The position numbers and the translations under genes are program-made. The notes under the pieces are model-generated. The model saw only the letters and a program-made list of their open reading frames with translations, had not been told where the DNA came from and did not search any database. A DNA stretch of 64,000 nt from assembly GCF_028372415.1 (NCBI RefSeq), contig NC_092879.1, positions 92,287,741 to 92,351,740 of the forward strand, given 5' to 3'. This document shows, piece after piece, positions 45,201 through 57,150 of the stretch. Every line of letters starts with the position of its first letter. Position 1 is the first letter of the stretch. Origin of the DNA: Notamacropus eugenii (taxonomy: Eukaryota; Chordata; Mammalia; Diprotodontia; Macropodidae).

Positions 45201-46170
45201 ACATCTGAGTCCCAATTAATACAAATAATGAATCCTCTAAAATGGTTGCATTATTTGAATTCACACTGCATATTTCCACTAGGCTGGAAAAAATTGCCAT
45301 GTTTTACATAATTATATTGTGAATTTGAATACGTGACCACTTCAGAGGATTTACTATTCACAGTAATGGAGACCTGGCTGTACTTCTTTGTTTAAGGAAG
45401 GGTTCTACTGGGAACTGTATGGGAAAATGGCAGAGATCTTTTTTAAGACACCAATAAAACATTATTTAAAAAGAAAGCTCCCAGGTTCAGGAGTCTTATC
45501 TAGATGGACCATTTGCTTCGGGGCATGGGGCCAGGGGTCTCAAAGCTTCTTTCTTCTTAGGATGTGAGAAAACTCTTGGAGGGGTCCTATAGTAGAGGCC
45601 CCCACCAAAGATGTGCTGCCATTTGATGAAAAGATCTTCTCTAAAGCTTTGGTTTATTTTGGGAGCTTTGGAAGGAATTCTTGGGGTGTGCCCTAGAGCA
45701 AAGAAACATTTCATTGGTTCAAGAGAAAAAAATGTAATGAAATAAGTAAAGTAAACCCAAAGTCTCATGCCCAAGAACGCTTGTAATTTTCCTGTGCTCC
45801 CTGCCTGTGCCCCTCACAACCCTGCTCTGTGTGAACAGCTCTTCAGGCCAAGTCCAATTCATTTCACATGAAAATGAATATTCTTCTAGGACCCTTCACC
45901 TCAAGCCAGCAGTTCCCTCCCCCAACCCTGCTTCACACCTAGACACAGGCTCTGGATCACAGAAGACTGGCCTCGAAATGGGGTGAGGAAGGAGCTTTTT
46001 ACCCTCCTGGACAATGTCTGGAGGGCTTCCCCTAGGAAATAAGTTGTTCAGAGTTCTGTGCCAGGACAGATGGATAGTTTGGCCCAAGGATGGCCCTGGG
46101 GACAAGTGTCCAAGCAGTCACCCACATCGATTCTCTTCCATAGCAAACTTCCCAATCAAACAAAAAAGTG
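45201..46170. other. intergenic, no feature seen
   Basis: No gene or repeat that I recognise apart from an AATAAA/A-rich spot near 45460. Confidence 0.35.
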
Positions 46171-46174
46171 TAGT

Positions 46175-46295
46175 GTCAGCCATTAGACTGTGAACTCCTT
46201 GATAGCAGGGACTATTTTGTCTTTCTTTGTATCCTCAGTGCTTAGCAGAGTGCCTAGCACATAGTAGGTGCTCAATAAGTGCTAGTTGACTGACA
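46175..46295 (+). repeat. L2/L3-type LINE 3' end
   Basis: 'agactgtgaactccttgatagcagggac ... gtgcctagcacatagtaggtgctcaataag' is the classic L2 3' end. Confidence 0.75.
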
Positions 46296-46659
46296 GTGTT
46301 CACTCACAGGAAGAGGAGAAGGAACTGAAACAGCACTCACTGGCCCAGTTTAATGGACCAATGCTGAAGCCAGTCACTGGTCTCCAGGTACACTTGGCTT
46401 ACTCTCAACCAGAGCCATCAGCAGGGGGAACAGCTGAGGCTTTGTCCCAGGGCTGACAGCATTGTCCCAGAGTGTACCTCCTCAGCCTTCAGCAGCCTTG
46501 AAAGCTTGTGGTATCCCAGAAGTGCTTTCTCAACCTCCAGGGAACTTCCCTTCTCCCTCTACCAGCACCCACCCATTGCCCCTTGCGTAAAACTTGCTCT
46601 CAGTTCAATCACAGTTAGCCTTTGTATGTGATAGCTCCCATCTGGGACACTTTGGCAAC

Positions 46660-46865
46660 TGGGCAGCTAGGTGGCAGACTAGATACAGAGCTGGGCTTCA
46701 AGCCAGGATGGCCTGAGTTTAAGCGCTGCTTGAAATAATGGGCCAGTGGATTCACATATCACAGTCTCGGTGTCCCCATCTGTAAAACAAGGGTAATAAT
46801 AGCACCTACTTCCCCCCGCCCCCGCCAACTGTTTTCAGAATCATATGTAAAGTGCTTTGCAAACC
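46660..46865 (+). repeat. tRNA-headed SINE, sense
   Basis: Head 'gggcagctaggtggcagactag', then a diverged core, 'ccccatctgtaaaacaagggtaataatagc' and 'aaagtgctttgcaaac'. Confidence 0.65.
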
Positions 46866-47420
46866 ACTGAATGTTTTTGAATCAGAAGAGTGGCATGATC
46901 CAACCTGTGTTTTTAGAGGATGAATATGGCAGGTGAATATAGCAGCTGTGTGGAAGCTGGATTGGAACTGGGAGAGGCTGAAAGCAGAGAGATCAATTAA
47001 ACAATTTCAATAATCTAGAGGGGCAGGGGTGAGGAACCTGCGACCTCGAGGCCACATGTGGTCTTCTAGGTTCTTGAGTGCGGCCCTTTGACCGAGTCCA
47101 AGTGGATTTGTTCTGTAAAACTTGGACTTTGTCAAAGGGCTGCACTCAAGGACCTAGAAGGCCAGATGTGGCCTTGAGGCCACAGATTCCCCACCCTTGG
47201 GAGAGAGGAGTAAAGGCCTGAAATGGGGTGGCAGCTGAATGGGCAGGTAGAGAATTGATAAGATTCAGCCACTGGAGATAACGTCAGCGGGGGCAGAGAG
47301 GCATCACAGATGACTAAGGTGGCAAAGATGGTGGTACCCTTAACAGAAAGAGGGAAGCTTGGAGGAGAAGAGGTGTGTGTAGGGAGAAAGACAAGCCATT
47401 CTGTTTGGGGCACATTCAAG
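46866..47420 (-). repeat. L2/L3-type LINE antisense, hosting a hAT-like element
   Basis: 'gtggcatgatccaacctgtg', 'gcagctgtgtggaagctggattgg' and 'gagatcaattaaacaatttcaataatc' are the antisense L2/L3 pattern seen at 8.1-8.3 kb. It resumes after 47200 with 'gaggagtaaaggcctgaa'. Confidence 0.55.
47024..47200. mobile_element. palindromic hAT-like MITE
   Basis: The left arm (47024-47105) reads 'caggggtgaggaacctgcg ... gaggccacatgtgg ... gcggccctttgaccgagtcc'. The right arm (47122-47200) is its near-complete reverse complement, with a short loop containing 'ggatttgttctgtaaaa'. The CAGGGGT... termini are hAT-like. The flanking 8-mers tagagggg and gagagagg match at 6 of 8 positions. Confidence 0.8.
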
Positions 47421-48135
47421 GCTGTGCTGGTAAATGTTTAACAACCAGCTCTCCCTCCCCTAAAAACAAAAAGTATTTTCCATCACTTTCTTAAGTCCAG
47501 ACAATAAGTGAAACAATAAATCAAGCCCAGACTTGTGACATTTCCAATCTTATAGGCATAAATGCTCTTTCTGAAACCCTGCCACTGGGCAGGCTGCATC
47601 TGAGGTGCCTCTAGGGCCCCAGGGGGAGGTGTCCCGCAGAGAGCTGGCCATGCAGGGCTGGAGGCCTGGGACTAACTAACCTGCCAGTGTGAATCGAGCA
47701 CTGGAATGTGATCTCTGGCTCCGAAGCTCTTGGGAAACAATCTTGAGGCTTACCTTTCTGTGACAGCTTACCTGCTCCAGGTCTTTTTCCGTCCCTTTCC
47801 CCCCACATTAGAGTGATCATAGCCCCATGAGCCCCATCTTTCTGCCCTACCCTGGACAGAAAATTACAGAGGCCTTTTCGCAGCGCTATCACCCTGTCAT
47901 TCTACTCTGAAACTTTGGAATAGTTTAAACTAGGGAATTTTGGCATGGTAAGCTAACCACTTTCTAAAGACAGTTTAACTCTGTATAGATAATGCAACTG
48001 CATTGAACAAAAGGGAAAAGTTGTAACCCCCTTCGCTCTCTCTGAATGTGCATACAGGCTCCTGACTTGGGATTTCCACCGGATAGGGAGCTCCCAGTAT
48101 GGGGACTTCCTCCACCCATAAAGATCCTCTGCTGT
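47421..48135. other. intergenic; part of an unidentified repeat at 47470-47572
   Basis: 47470-47572 ('ttttccatcactttcttaag', 'aacaataaatcaagcc', 'cataaatgctc') resembles the first 95 bases of the window. The rest is unique-looking. Confidence 0.45.
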
Positions 48136-48139
48136 TACC

Positions 48140-48275
48140 CGGAGCACTAAGAAATGAAGTGATTTGCATATTGTCACTGGGCCAGTCAGGGTCAAAGGCA
48201 ACACTTGAACCCAGGTCTTCGTGACTCCAAAGCCAACACTTCATCGACTACACCATACTGCCTCTCATGTATGCG
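48140..48275 (-). repeat. tRNA-headed SINE fragment
   Basis: 'gaagtgatttgcatattgtcac', 'acttgaacccaggtcttcgtgac', 'cttcatcgactacaccatactgcc'. Confidence 0.6.
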
Positions 48276-49004
48276 TGAAACCCTGCTATGAGTAGGAACC
48301 CCCTCACCACAGTCGCCACAGGGACAGCCCATTTCAGTCCTGGAGGGGCTTCATTTGAACAAGGTTTTCAGGCCCAAATCTGCCTCTCTGTGACGTCTAT
48401 CTGCTGCTCTTCATTCTGCCCTTGGGGCCAAATCAATAAAGAATGAAGAAGAAAAGGAAGAGGAGAGAGGATGCTATCCAGGGATGTGTTCCGATGCAAG
48501 AACAGATTGGCCAATTTTCAATCTGAGTATTTATACCCCAGAAATCCAATCAGGACTTCATTTATGGTATTGTCACTGGCAAGATTCAAGAAAGTGACAG
48601 AAAATGTTAATGCCGGTGAAACCCAAAAGCTGGTCATGCTTAAACATTTCCCAGCATCCCCTCATGCCTTCTCGCATCTTGGCAAAGCATAGCCCCCTCC
48701 CTTCATCAGACAAGGGGGGAACTACAGGTGCCAAACATGGTATACACTGATCAATGTGGCCTTTGTATAAGTTGGTTTTACTTTTTAAAAAAATCACCCA
48801 GCACTTAAACACCAAAACATTTCTTTTCCACAAACACAACACAATAGAAAAAGAGGATTCTATACAAAACCATGACTTGCCATTTCATGCCACTTGCTTT
48901 GTAAAAACCATACAATAAAGTCCACACATCATGTTCAAAATTGTCCTGTTTATCTATGCTGCCTTCTGAACATTTTGTCAAATGTTACAATGGCACGATT
49001 TTTT
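48276..49004. other. intergenic, no feature seen
   Basis: Unique-looking sequence without coding signature. Confidence 0.35.
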
Positions 49005-49155
49005 CATATTCATCACAGTACACGTTTATCTAGGGCCTCAAGGTTTGCAATGCCATGTACAATTATTCTCTCACTTGATCCTCACAATAACCTTGGGAGG
49101 TAGGTGCTATCTCTAACCCCTAGTTTACAGATCAGCAGCTGAGCATGACACAGGG
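49005..49155 (-). repeat. CORE-SINE 3' part
   Basis: 'gtttatctagggcctcaaggtttgc', 'ctcacttgatcctcacaataacc', 'tagtttacagatcagcagctgag'. Confidence 0.6.
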
Positions 49156-49157
49156 AA

Positions 49158-49660
49158 AGTAACACAGTGGAGAGAGTACTTGCCTGGAGTCAGAATGTTG
49201 GTGTTCAAATGTTCAGTTGTGTGGACCATAGCACACCAATGCTGCCCATGGGGTTTTCTTGGCAAAGATACTGGAGTGGTTTGACATTCCCTTCTCCAGC
49301 AGATTAAGGCAAACAGAGGTTAAATGACTTGCCCAGGGTCACACAGCTAGTAAGTATCAGAGGTCAAATTTGAACTCAGATCTCCCTGACCCCCAGGCCC
49401 AGCTCTCCATCCACTAAGCCACCAACTGTTTCTAGGAAGATCTGAGTCCAAATCTTGCCTCAGACACCTGCTAGCTGTGTGACCCTGGGAAAGTCACTGA
49501 GTCTCCATTTGCTTCAGTTTCCTCAACTGTAGAATTGGGATAATAGCTGCACCTACTTCCCAGGGTTGTTGTGAGGATCAAAAGAGATGGTACTCGTAAA
49601 GCACTTAGCACAATGTCTGGCATATAGTAGGTTTCATATATAAATACGTGTTCCCTTCTC
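49158..49660 (+). repeat. sense SINE interrupted by an antisense SINE
   Basis: The outer sense SINE ('cacagtggagagagtacttgcctggagtcag') is cut at about 49205 and resumes at 49432 ('tctgagtccaaatcttgcctcagacacc' through 'ttgttgtgaggatcaaaag'). The inner antisense CORE-SINE has 'gatactggagtggtttgac', 'gacttgcccagggtcacacagc' and 'ctctccatccactaagcc'. Confidence 0.75.
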
Positions 49661-49664
49661 CCTT

Positions 49665-49775
49665 TCCTGGAGTTACCCAGCTGAGCACCGTCTGAGGTTG
49701 GATTCGAATTCAGATCATCTTGACTTCAGACGCAGTGCTCTCTCCACTGCAGCACCACCTAGCTGCCTTGTCCCG
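49665..49775 (-). repeat. tRNA-headed SINE head fragment
   Basis: 'gaggttggattcgaattcagatc', 'cactgcagcaccacctagctgcc'. Confidence 0.7.
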
Positions 49776-49939
49776 GTAAATGATTGGAAGCAGGTTTTTT
49801 TTTAAATTACTATAATGGGATATCTCTTTTGGGAGGGATACTCCTCTTCTTCCAGCTCCACCACACTCCCCCTTCCCCCAGGCAATTAAAAACCAAGGAA
49901 AGGGGAAAGGAAAAAACCAACCCTTGTAACAAGTAATCA

Positions 49940-50290
49940 CAGTGAGGGAAAAATCACATCCTGGCCATATCTATTTTCTTTCTGCATCATGGATCCATCA
50001 TCTCTGTGTCAGGAGCTGGGTAACACGCTTCATTGTAACCCTCTGGAGACATAGTTGGTCCTTGCATTCATCACTGTTCTTAAGTCTCTCAGAGTTGCTT
50101 TCTTCCAGTGTTGCTGTCTTTACATAAACTGTTTTCCTGGTTCTGCTCACTTCACTCTGCATCAGTTCATGCTACCCAAGATTCTCAGAAATCTCCTCCT
50201 TCTTATGGTGCAATAATATTCTATGATATTCATACACCACAATCTGCTTGACCATTCCTCAGTTGTTGAAAAGGCAATCTAAGGACTCCC
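49940..50290 (-). repeat. L1 3' fragment, antisense
   Basis: The reverse complement carries 'caactgaggaatggtcaagc', 'gaatatcatagaatattattgcac', 'gaactgatgcagagtgaagtgagc' and 'agaaccaggaaaacag', the L1 ORF2 end and tail. Confidence 0.75.
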
Positions 50291-50434
50291 TCAAATTCTA
50301 GTTTCCTGCTTTTCTTTTTTCCCTCATTTAAATCCTCCCTTCAGGATCAGGAAGTTTGTTTAGTCTGGGATGTTTCCCTCCTCTGTATTAGCCTCCTGTT
50401 TATTTTCCCACTCCTGATCCTCCCTATTTGAAAC

Positions 50435-50437
<3 letters not shown>

Positions 50438-50471
<34 letters not shown>
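50438..50471 (+). repeat. (GT)n microsatellite
   Basis: About 16 uninterrupted GT units. Confidence 0.95.
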
Positions 50472-50472
<1 letters not shown>

Positions 50473-50799
50473 CAACACTGGCCCCTTGTGCAGTTCTGTG
50501 ATGGAAGAAATCATTCACTCTACTTTCTCCTTGGATTTGGAGATCATTTTTCAGTCTGCTGTGAATGTCAGGGTTTTGTTAAAGTAGAAAGCGGGGAGCT
50601 GGGTGGTCTGCACTCCTTCAGGCAGCCATTTTGGCAGGAAGTCTGTTTTTCGTTATCACAAGAGAGGGTATAGCAGTCAATGACTGGTATAAAAACCCCA
50701 AAGCATTGCTCTTTTTGAAAATGGAATCTGCTTGTGCCACAGCCAGCCAAGCAACTGAGCCTGCCCCAGTGGCTTGTGGTTAGTTTTGGGGAAAGAAGC

Positions 50800-51335
50800 C
50801 CAGAATCTCAGAGCTAGAAGAGACCTTAGAGGCCATCTAGTGCAACTTGAATCTAAAAAAGCAACACAATAAGGGCTAGTTCAGCCTTTGCTTAAAGGCT
50901 TCCAAGGAGAGGAGAGGCTCCCTCAGCTCTACACAAGAAATTCCAGTAGCTCCCTATTAACTCCATGATAAAGTTGTCTGTCACTTAAAGCCCTTCACAA
51001 CCTAGCTCCTTCCTATCTTTTCAGTCTTCTCCACACATAAAACACTCATCTCTCACCTCCAGACCTTTGCACTGGCCATCCCCCCATGCCTAGAATGCTC
51101 TCCCCCCTCACCTGCATTTCATTCAAGCCAACTCAGATCCTGCCTTCTACCCAAAGCCTATCTTGGGCCCCAGAGCTGCTGGTTCCTTCCCCTCTGAGAT
51201 TTTCTTCCATCTACACTGTCTACATTTTGTATGTGCCAACCTACATGCTGTCTCTCTATTTGGATATAATGATCTTGAAGGCTTTTCTTTGAATCACTTT
51301 GTATCACTAGCACTTAGCATGGTGTCTGACACATA
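50800..51335 (+). repeat. MIR-like piece followed by L2/L3-type LINE 3' region
   Basis: 50800-50860: 'tcagagctagaagagaccttagaggcc'. 50930-51335: 'gtagctccctattaactcc', 'cttaaagcccttcacaacc', 'ccttctacccaaagcc' and the end 'cttagcatggtgtctgacacata'. Confidence 0.65.
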
Positions 51336-51585
51336 GCTGTTGATGTTCAGTCATTTCAGTTGTGTCCATGGGCATTTGTGGCAGAGACACTGGAGTGGTT
51401 TGCCATTTCCTTCTCCAGCTCATTTGACTGATGAGAAAACCAAGGCAAACAAGATTAAGTGACTGGTCCAGGGTCACACAGCTAGTAAACGTCTGAGGCC
51501 AGATTTGAACTCAGGAAGATGAGTCTTCTTGACTCCAGGCCTGGCAATCTATTCACTTCACCACCTAGTTGCTCTCTGGCACGTA
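51336..51585 (-). mobile_element. CORE-SINE inserted in the L2/L3 3' end
   Basis: 'ttgatgttcagtcatttcag', 'gacactggagtggtttgcc', 'actggtccagggtcacacagc', 'gatttgaactcaggaagatg' and the head 'caccacctagttgc'. The flanks tctgacacata (51325) and tctggcacgta (51574) look like a diverged target-site duplication. Confidence 0.8.
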
Positions 51586-51639
51586 AAAGGTACACAATAA
51601 TTGTTTTCTGACTGATTAACTGAAAAGGAACCCTCTAAT

Positions 51640-51902
51640 TGGCAAAATAAACTATTCCACTTTAGAACTGATTTAATTACAAGACACATTATCCAGTAGA
51701 CAATGGTCAAAGTATATATACAGGTAATTTTCAAAGGAAAAATCCAAGCTATTAACAATCTTATGAAATATGTCACAAATCATTAATAATTAGAGAAATG
51801 CAAATTAAAGCAACTCTGATGTTCTACCTCATACCCATAAGACTAGCATAGATGACAAAAAGGGAAATGACAATTGTTGGAGGGGCTGTGGAAAAACAGA
51901 CA
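51640..51902 (+). repeat. L1 ORF2 internal fragment
   Basis: 'caatggtcaaagtatatatacagg', 'attagagaaatgcaaattaaagc' and 'ttgttggaggggctgtgg' place it in the ORF2 C-terminal third. It is separate from the L1 that starts just after it. Confidence 0.65.
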
Positions 51903-54516
51903 TTATTAGAGTAGAGGGAAAGAAGGGGAGGGGTGAGCATTGTTTGAACCTTACTCTCATCGGATTTGACTCAAAGAGGGAATAACATATATGCTCAGAT
52001 GGATACAGAAATTGATCTTACCTTACAAGGGAGTAGGAGAGTAAAGGGAAAAGAAAAAGGTGGGAGGCAGTTTGGATAGAAGAGAGGGCAGATTAAGGGA
52101 GGCAGTGGTCACAAGCAAAACACTGGTGAGGAGGGACAAGGTGAAAGGAGAGAAAAAAGTATAAACAGCAGGAAAATAGGATGGAGGGAAGCACATAGTT
52201 AGTAATCATAACTGTGAATGTGAATGTGATGAACTCTCCCATAAAATCTAAGTGGATAGCAGAGTGAATTAAAAACCAGAATCCTACAGTATGCTATTTA
52301 CAAGAAACACATCTGAAGCAGAGAGATACACACAGAATATATTATGCTTCAGCTGAAATAAAAAAAAATGCAGGGGTGGCTAGTAATCCTGATCTCAGAC
52401 AAAGCAAAAGCAAAAATAGATCTAACTAAAAGAGATAAGGAAACTATATTTTGCTAAAAGGTACCATAGACAGTGAAGTAATATCAATACTAACCATATA
52501 TGCACCAAGTGGTATAGCATCCAAATTCTTAGAGGATAAGTTAAGTGAGTTACAGGAAGAAATAGATAGCAAAACTATACTAGTAGGGAAACTCAACCTC
52601 TCTCTCTCAGAACTAGATAGATCTAACCACAAAATAAACAAGAAAGAAGTTAAGGAGGAAAATGGAATTTTAGGAAAGTTAGATATAGTAAACCTCTAGA
52701 AGAAACTGAATGGGGAAAGAAAGGAACATATCTATTTCTCACCAGTACATGACACCAACTCAAAAAACTGATTATGTATTAGGGCATAAAAACTTTACAG
52801 TCAAATGCAGGAAGGTAGAAATATTAAACACATCCTTTTTTGTGTCATAATGCAATAAAAATTACATGAAATAAAGGGCCATAGAAAGATAGATTAAAAA
52901 TTAATTGGAAACTAAATAATCTAATCCTAAAGAATGAGTGGGTCAAACAACAAATCACAGAAACAATCAATAATGAGACAATATAACAAAATTTATGGGA
53001 TGCAGCCAAAGGAGTACTTGGGGGAAATTTTATATCTCTAAAAACTTACATGAATAAAATAGAGAAAGAATAGATCAATGAAGTGGGCATGCAACTAAAA
53101 AAGCTAGAAGAAAATAAATTAAAAATCCCCAATTAAATATCAAATTAGAAATTCTGAAAATCAAAGGATTAATAAAGTTGAAAGAAAACTATTGAAAGAA
53201 TAAATAAAACTAAGAGTTGGTTTTATCAAAAAAATCCAACAAAATAGATAAACCTTTGGTTAATTTGATTTTAAAAAAGAAAACCAAATTACCAGCATCA
53301 AAAATGAAAAGGGTGGATTCACCACCAATGAAGAGGAAATTAAAGCAATAATTAGGAGCAATTTTTCCCACCTATATGCCAATAAATCTGACAATCTAAG
53401 TGAAATGAATGAATATTTATAAAAAAAATAAATAAATTGTCCAGATTAACAGAAGACTAACCCCATTTTAGAAAAAGAAATTGAACAAGCCACCAATGAA
53501 CTCTGTAAGAAGAAAATCTCCAGGACAAGATGGATTTACAAGTGAATTCTACCAAACATTTAAAGAACAATTGACAACAATACCATATAAACTATTTGAA
53601 TAAACAGGCAAAGAAGGAGTCCTACCATATTCTTTTCATGACACAAATGTTGCTGATACCTAAAACAGGAAGAGCCAAAACAGAGAAAGAAAATTATAGA
53701 CCAATTTCCTTAATGAATATTGATGCAAAAATTTTAAATAAAATGTTAGCAAAGAGATTACAGCAATTTATCATGAGGATAATACACTATGACCAAGTAG
53801 AATTTATACCAGGAATGCGGGGTTTGTTCAATATTCGGAAAACTATCAGCATAATTAATCATATCAATGACAAAACTAACAGAAATCATATGATTATCTC
53901 AACAAATGCAGGAAAAGCTTTTTGAAATACAGCACCCATTCCTATTAAAAACATGAGAGAGCATAGAAGTAAATGGAGCTTTCCTTAAAGTGATAAGTAG
54001 TACCTATCTAAAGTCATCAACAAGCATTATATGTAATGAGGATAAGTTAGAAGCTTTCTCAACAAGATCAGGGGTGAAATAAGGATGCCCATTATTGACA
54101 CTATTAATCAAAATTATGCTAGAAATGCCCATTTTAGCAATAAGAGAAGAAAAAGAAACTGAAGGAATTAGAACAGACAATGAGGAAACAAAACTGTTAC
54201 TCTTTGCTGGTGGTATGATGATATACTTAGAGAATCCTAGAGAATCAATGAAAAAAACTACTTGAAATAATTAATAACTTTAGCAAAGTTGCAGGATATA
54301 AAATAAACCAACATAAATCATCTGCATTTCATATATTACCAACAAAACCCAACAGCAAGAGACAGAAAGAGAAATTCCATTTACAGTTACTGTAAACAAT
54401 ATAAAATATTTGGCAGTTTACCTGCCAAGACAAATCCAGGAACTATATGAACACAATTACAAAATATTTTTCACAAAAATAAAGTCAGATCTAAACAATC
54501 AGAAAAATATCAATTG
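51903..54516 (+). repeat. L1, 5' part: inter-ORF spacer, endonuclease and RT (degenerate)
   Basis: 51903-52200 is an L1 inter-ORF spacer. ORF2 then begins in the endonuclease domain ('ctatttacaagaaacacatctg'; SILTIYAPSG near 52480; ELDRSNHK near 52615). The RT domain follows at 53600-54250 ([37 protein letters not shown]). Where active L1 proteins have the catalytic F/YADD box the sequence reads FAGG (near 54203). Many frameshifts and stops are present. The element is cut at 54516 and resumes at 57151. Confidence 0.9.
54503..54516 (+). repeat. target-site duplication of the HAL1-like element (left copy)
   Basis: 14 bases, aaaaatatcaattg. The right copy at 57151-57164 is aaaaaaatcaattg (13 of 14 identical). 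Confidence 0.8.
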
Positions 54517-57150
54517 GAGGGGGGTGGAGGTGCAGCCAAGATGGAGGAATAACAGCATGGACTTTCTAGAACGCTCTCCCCAAGCCCAATCAAATACTTA
54601 TAAAAATGGCTCTAAACAAATTCTGGAGCTGTAGAACCCACAGAATGACAGAGTGAAGCAAATCTCCAGCCCAAGACAGCCTGGAAGGTCACTGGGAAGT
54701 ATCTATTTTGCCACACTGGGGACAGGGCGCTGTCCACTGCGGGCCACACCAGCACAGATGGGAGCTGAGCAGTCCTTGGGACAACTGAATCTCTCCAATT
54801 GTGGTGGTTTCCAGACTTCATGACCCCAAAAACACTGAGGACAAATAGGAAGGTCAGTGGAAAAAACCTGTGGGACCAGTGTAGGACAGTGGAGTGGTCT
54901 GGTCCCAATCCCAGGGCGCTGGAGGCTGTGGAGGAGCCTGCAGAGAAGGAGCCCACAGTAGCAGCAGCAGCAGTAGCAACTGTTTCTGGAGATCTAAGCT
55001 CACAGATTGTGGGGGAATCCAGTGGCTGACAGTATACTCCCACCCCCATTGGAAGCAGAGATCTACCTTGACAAAGAACTCAAAAGTCAAGTAAATTGCT
55101 GGGAAAATGAGCAAAAACCAGAAAAAGAATCAGACTATAAAATCTTACTTTGGTGACAAGGAAGACCAAAACATGCAAACAGAAGACAACAAAGTCAAAG
55201 CTCCTCCATCCAAAGCCTCCAAGAAGAATATGAATTGGTCTCAGGTCATGGAAGTGCTCAAAAAGGATTCTGAAAATCAAGTAAGAGAAGTAGAGCAAAA
55301 ATTGGGAAAAGAAATGAGAGTGATGCAAGAAAATCATGAAAAACAAGTCAATTGCTTGCTAAAGGAGACCCCAAAAATGTTGAAGAAAATAACACTTTAA
55401 AAAACTGACTAACCCAAATGACAAAAGAGATCCAAAAAGTCAATGAGGAGAAGAATGCTCTAAAAAGCAAAATTGGCCAGATGGAAAAAGAGGTCCAAAA
55501 GTTCACTGAAGAAAATTCTTTAAATATTAGAATGGAGCACATAGAAGTTAATGACTTTATGAAAAATCAAGAAATTATAAAACATAATCAAAGGAATGAA
55601 AAAATAGCAGACAATGTGAAATATTTCATTGGAAAAACAACTGACCTGGAAAATAGATCCAGGAGAGACAATTTAAAAATTATGGGATTACCTGAAAGCC
55701 ATGGTCAAAAAAAGAGCCTAGACATCATCTTTCATGAAATTATCAAGGAAAACTGCCCTAATATTCTAAAACCAGAGGGTAAAATAAATATTGAAAGAAT
55801 CCACTGATCACCTCTTGAAAGAGATCCCAAAAAGAAAACTCCTAGGAATATTGTAGCCAAATTCCAAAGCTGCCAGGTCAAGGAGAAAATATTGCAAGCA
55901 GCCAGAAAGAAACAATTCAAGTATTGTGGAAATACAATCAGGATAACACAAGATCTAGCAGCTTCTACATCAAGGGATCACAGGGCTTGGAATATGACAT
56001 TCCAGAGGTCAAAGGAGCTAGGATTAAAACCAAGAATCACCAACCCAGCAAAATTGAGTATAACACTTGGGGGGAAAATGGTCATTCAATAAAATGGAGG
56101 ACTTTCAAACATTCTTGATGAAAAGACCAGAGCTGACTTTCAAACACAAGAATGAAGAGAAGCATGAAAATGTAAACAGAAAAGAGAAATCATAAGGGAC
56201 TTACTAAAGTTGAACTTTTTACATTTCTACGTGGAAAGATAATATTTGTAACTCTTGAGACTTTTCTCAGTATTTGAGCAGTTTGAGGGATTATATACAC
56301 ATAGACAGAGGGCACAGGGTGAGTTGAATAGGAAGGGATGATATCTAAAAAAATAAAATTAAGGGGTGAGAGAGGGACATATTGGGAGGAGAAAGGGAGA
56401 AATAGAATGGGGCAAATTATCTCTCACATAAAAGAGAGAAGAAAAGGCTTTTTCAATGGAGGGGAAAAGGGGGGACATGAGAAGGAAAAAGTGAACCTTC
56501 CTCTCATCACATTTGGCTTAAGGAGGGAAAAATATGCACACTCAATTTGCTATGAAAATCTATCTTACACTACAGGAAAATAGGGGAGAAGGGGATGTGG
56601 AGGGGATGATAGAAGGGAGGGTTAATGGGAGGAGGGTGTAATTAGAAGTAAACACTTGAGGAAGGATAGAGTCAAAAGAACAATAGAATAAATGGGGGGC
56701 AGCATAGGATGGAGGGAAATATAGTTAGTGTTTTACAACATGACTTTTATGGAAGTCTTTTGCATAACTACACATGTATAACATATATTGAATTGCTTGC
56801 CTTCTCATTGGGAATGGGTGAAGAGGGAGGAAGGGAGAGAAGTTGGAACTCAAAGTTTTAAAAACGAATGCTAAAAATTGTTTTTACATGTAACTGGGGA
56901 GAAAGATACACAGGTAATGGAGTATAGAAATCTGTCTTGCCCTACAAGAAAATAGAGGAGATGACAATAAGGGAAGGGAGGGGTGTGACAGAAGGGAGGG
57001 CAGATCAGGGAAAGGGGTGATCAGAATGCTCGCTGTCTTGGGGTGGGCAGAGGGAAGAAATGGGAAGAAAATTTGGAACTCAAAATCTTGTGGAAAGGAA
57101 TGCTGAAAACTAAAAATAAATAAATTTTTTAAAGGATCACCAAAAAAACA
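54517..57150 (+). mobile_element. HAL1-like (half-L1) element, full length, nested in L1
   Basis: 2634 bases. It opens with a GC-rich 5' UTR ('ggtgcagccaagatggagg'). A single ORF1-type region at about 55107-56180 follows, then an L1 spacer, a 3' UTR ('ttttacatgtaactgggg'), a second spacer and 3' UTR-like unit (about 56890-57120), and an A-rich end. No endonuclease or RT sequence lies between. This is the definition of HAL1-type elements. Matching 14-bp flanks and the smooth continuation of the host ORF2 on the far side establish the insertion. Confidence 0.85.
55107..56180 (+). pseudogene. L1/HAL1 ORF1p-like reading frame, disrupted
   Basis: Starts at ATG 55107 (MSKNQKKNQTIKSYFGDKED). The N-terminal part is charged and becomes a Lys/Glu-rich coiled coil. 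A frameshift occurs near 55395. The second segment (55418-55804) continues the coiled coil and enters the RNA-binding domain with RSRRDNLKIMGLPES. A TGA at 55805-55807 then breaks the frame, and the C-terminal domain goes on in the same frame (PRITNPAKLS near 56040). ORF1p is the RNA-binding chaperone of L1 particles. This copy is not functional: one frameshift and at least one stop. Confidence 0.85.

Noticed and set aside
52451-53925. Open frames with endonuclease and RT similarity
   Set aside because: They belong to a dead L1: broken frames and a lost catalytic aspartate pair (FAGG), so not annotated as functional genes.
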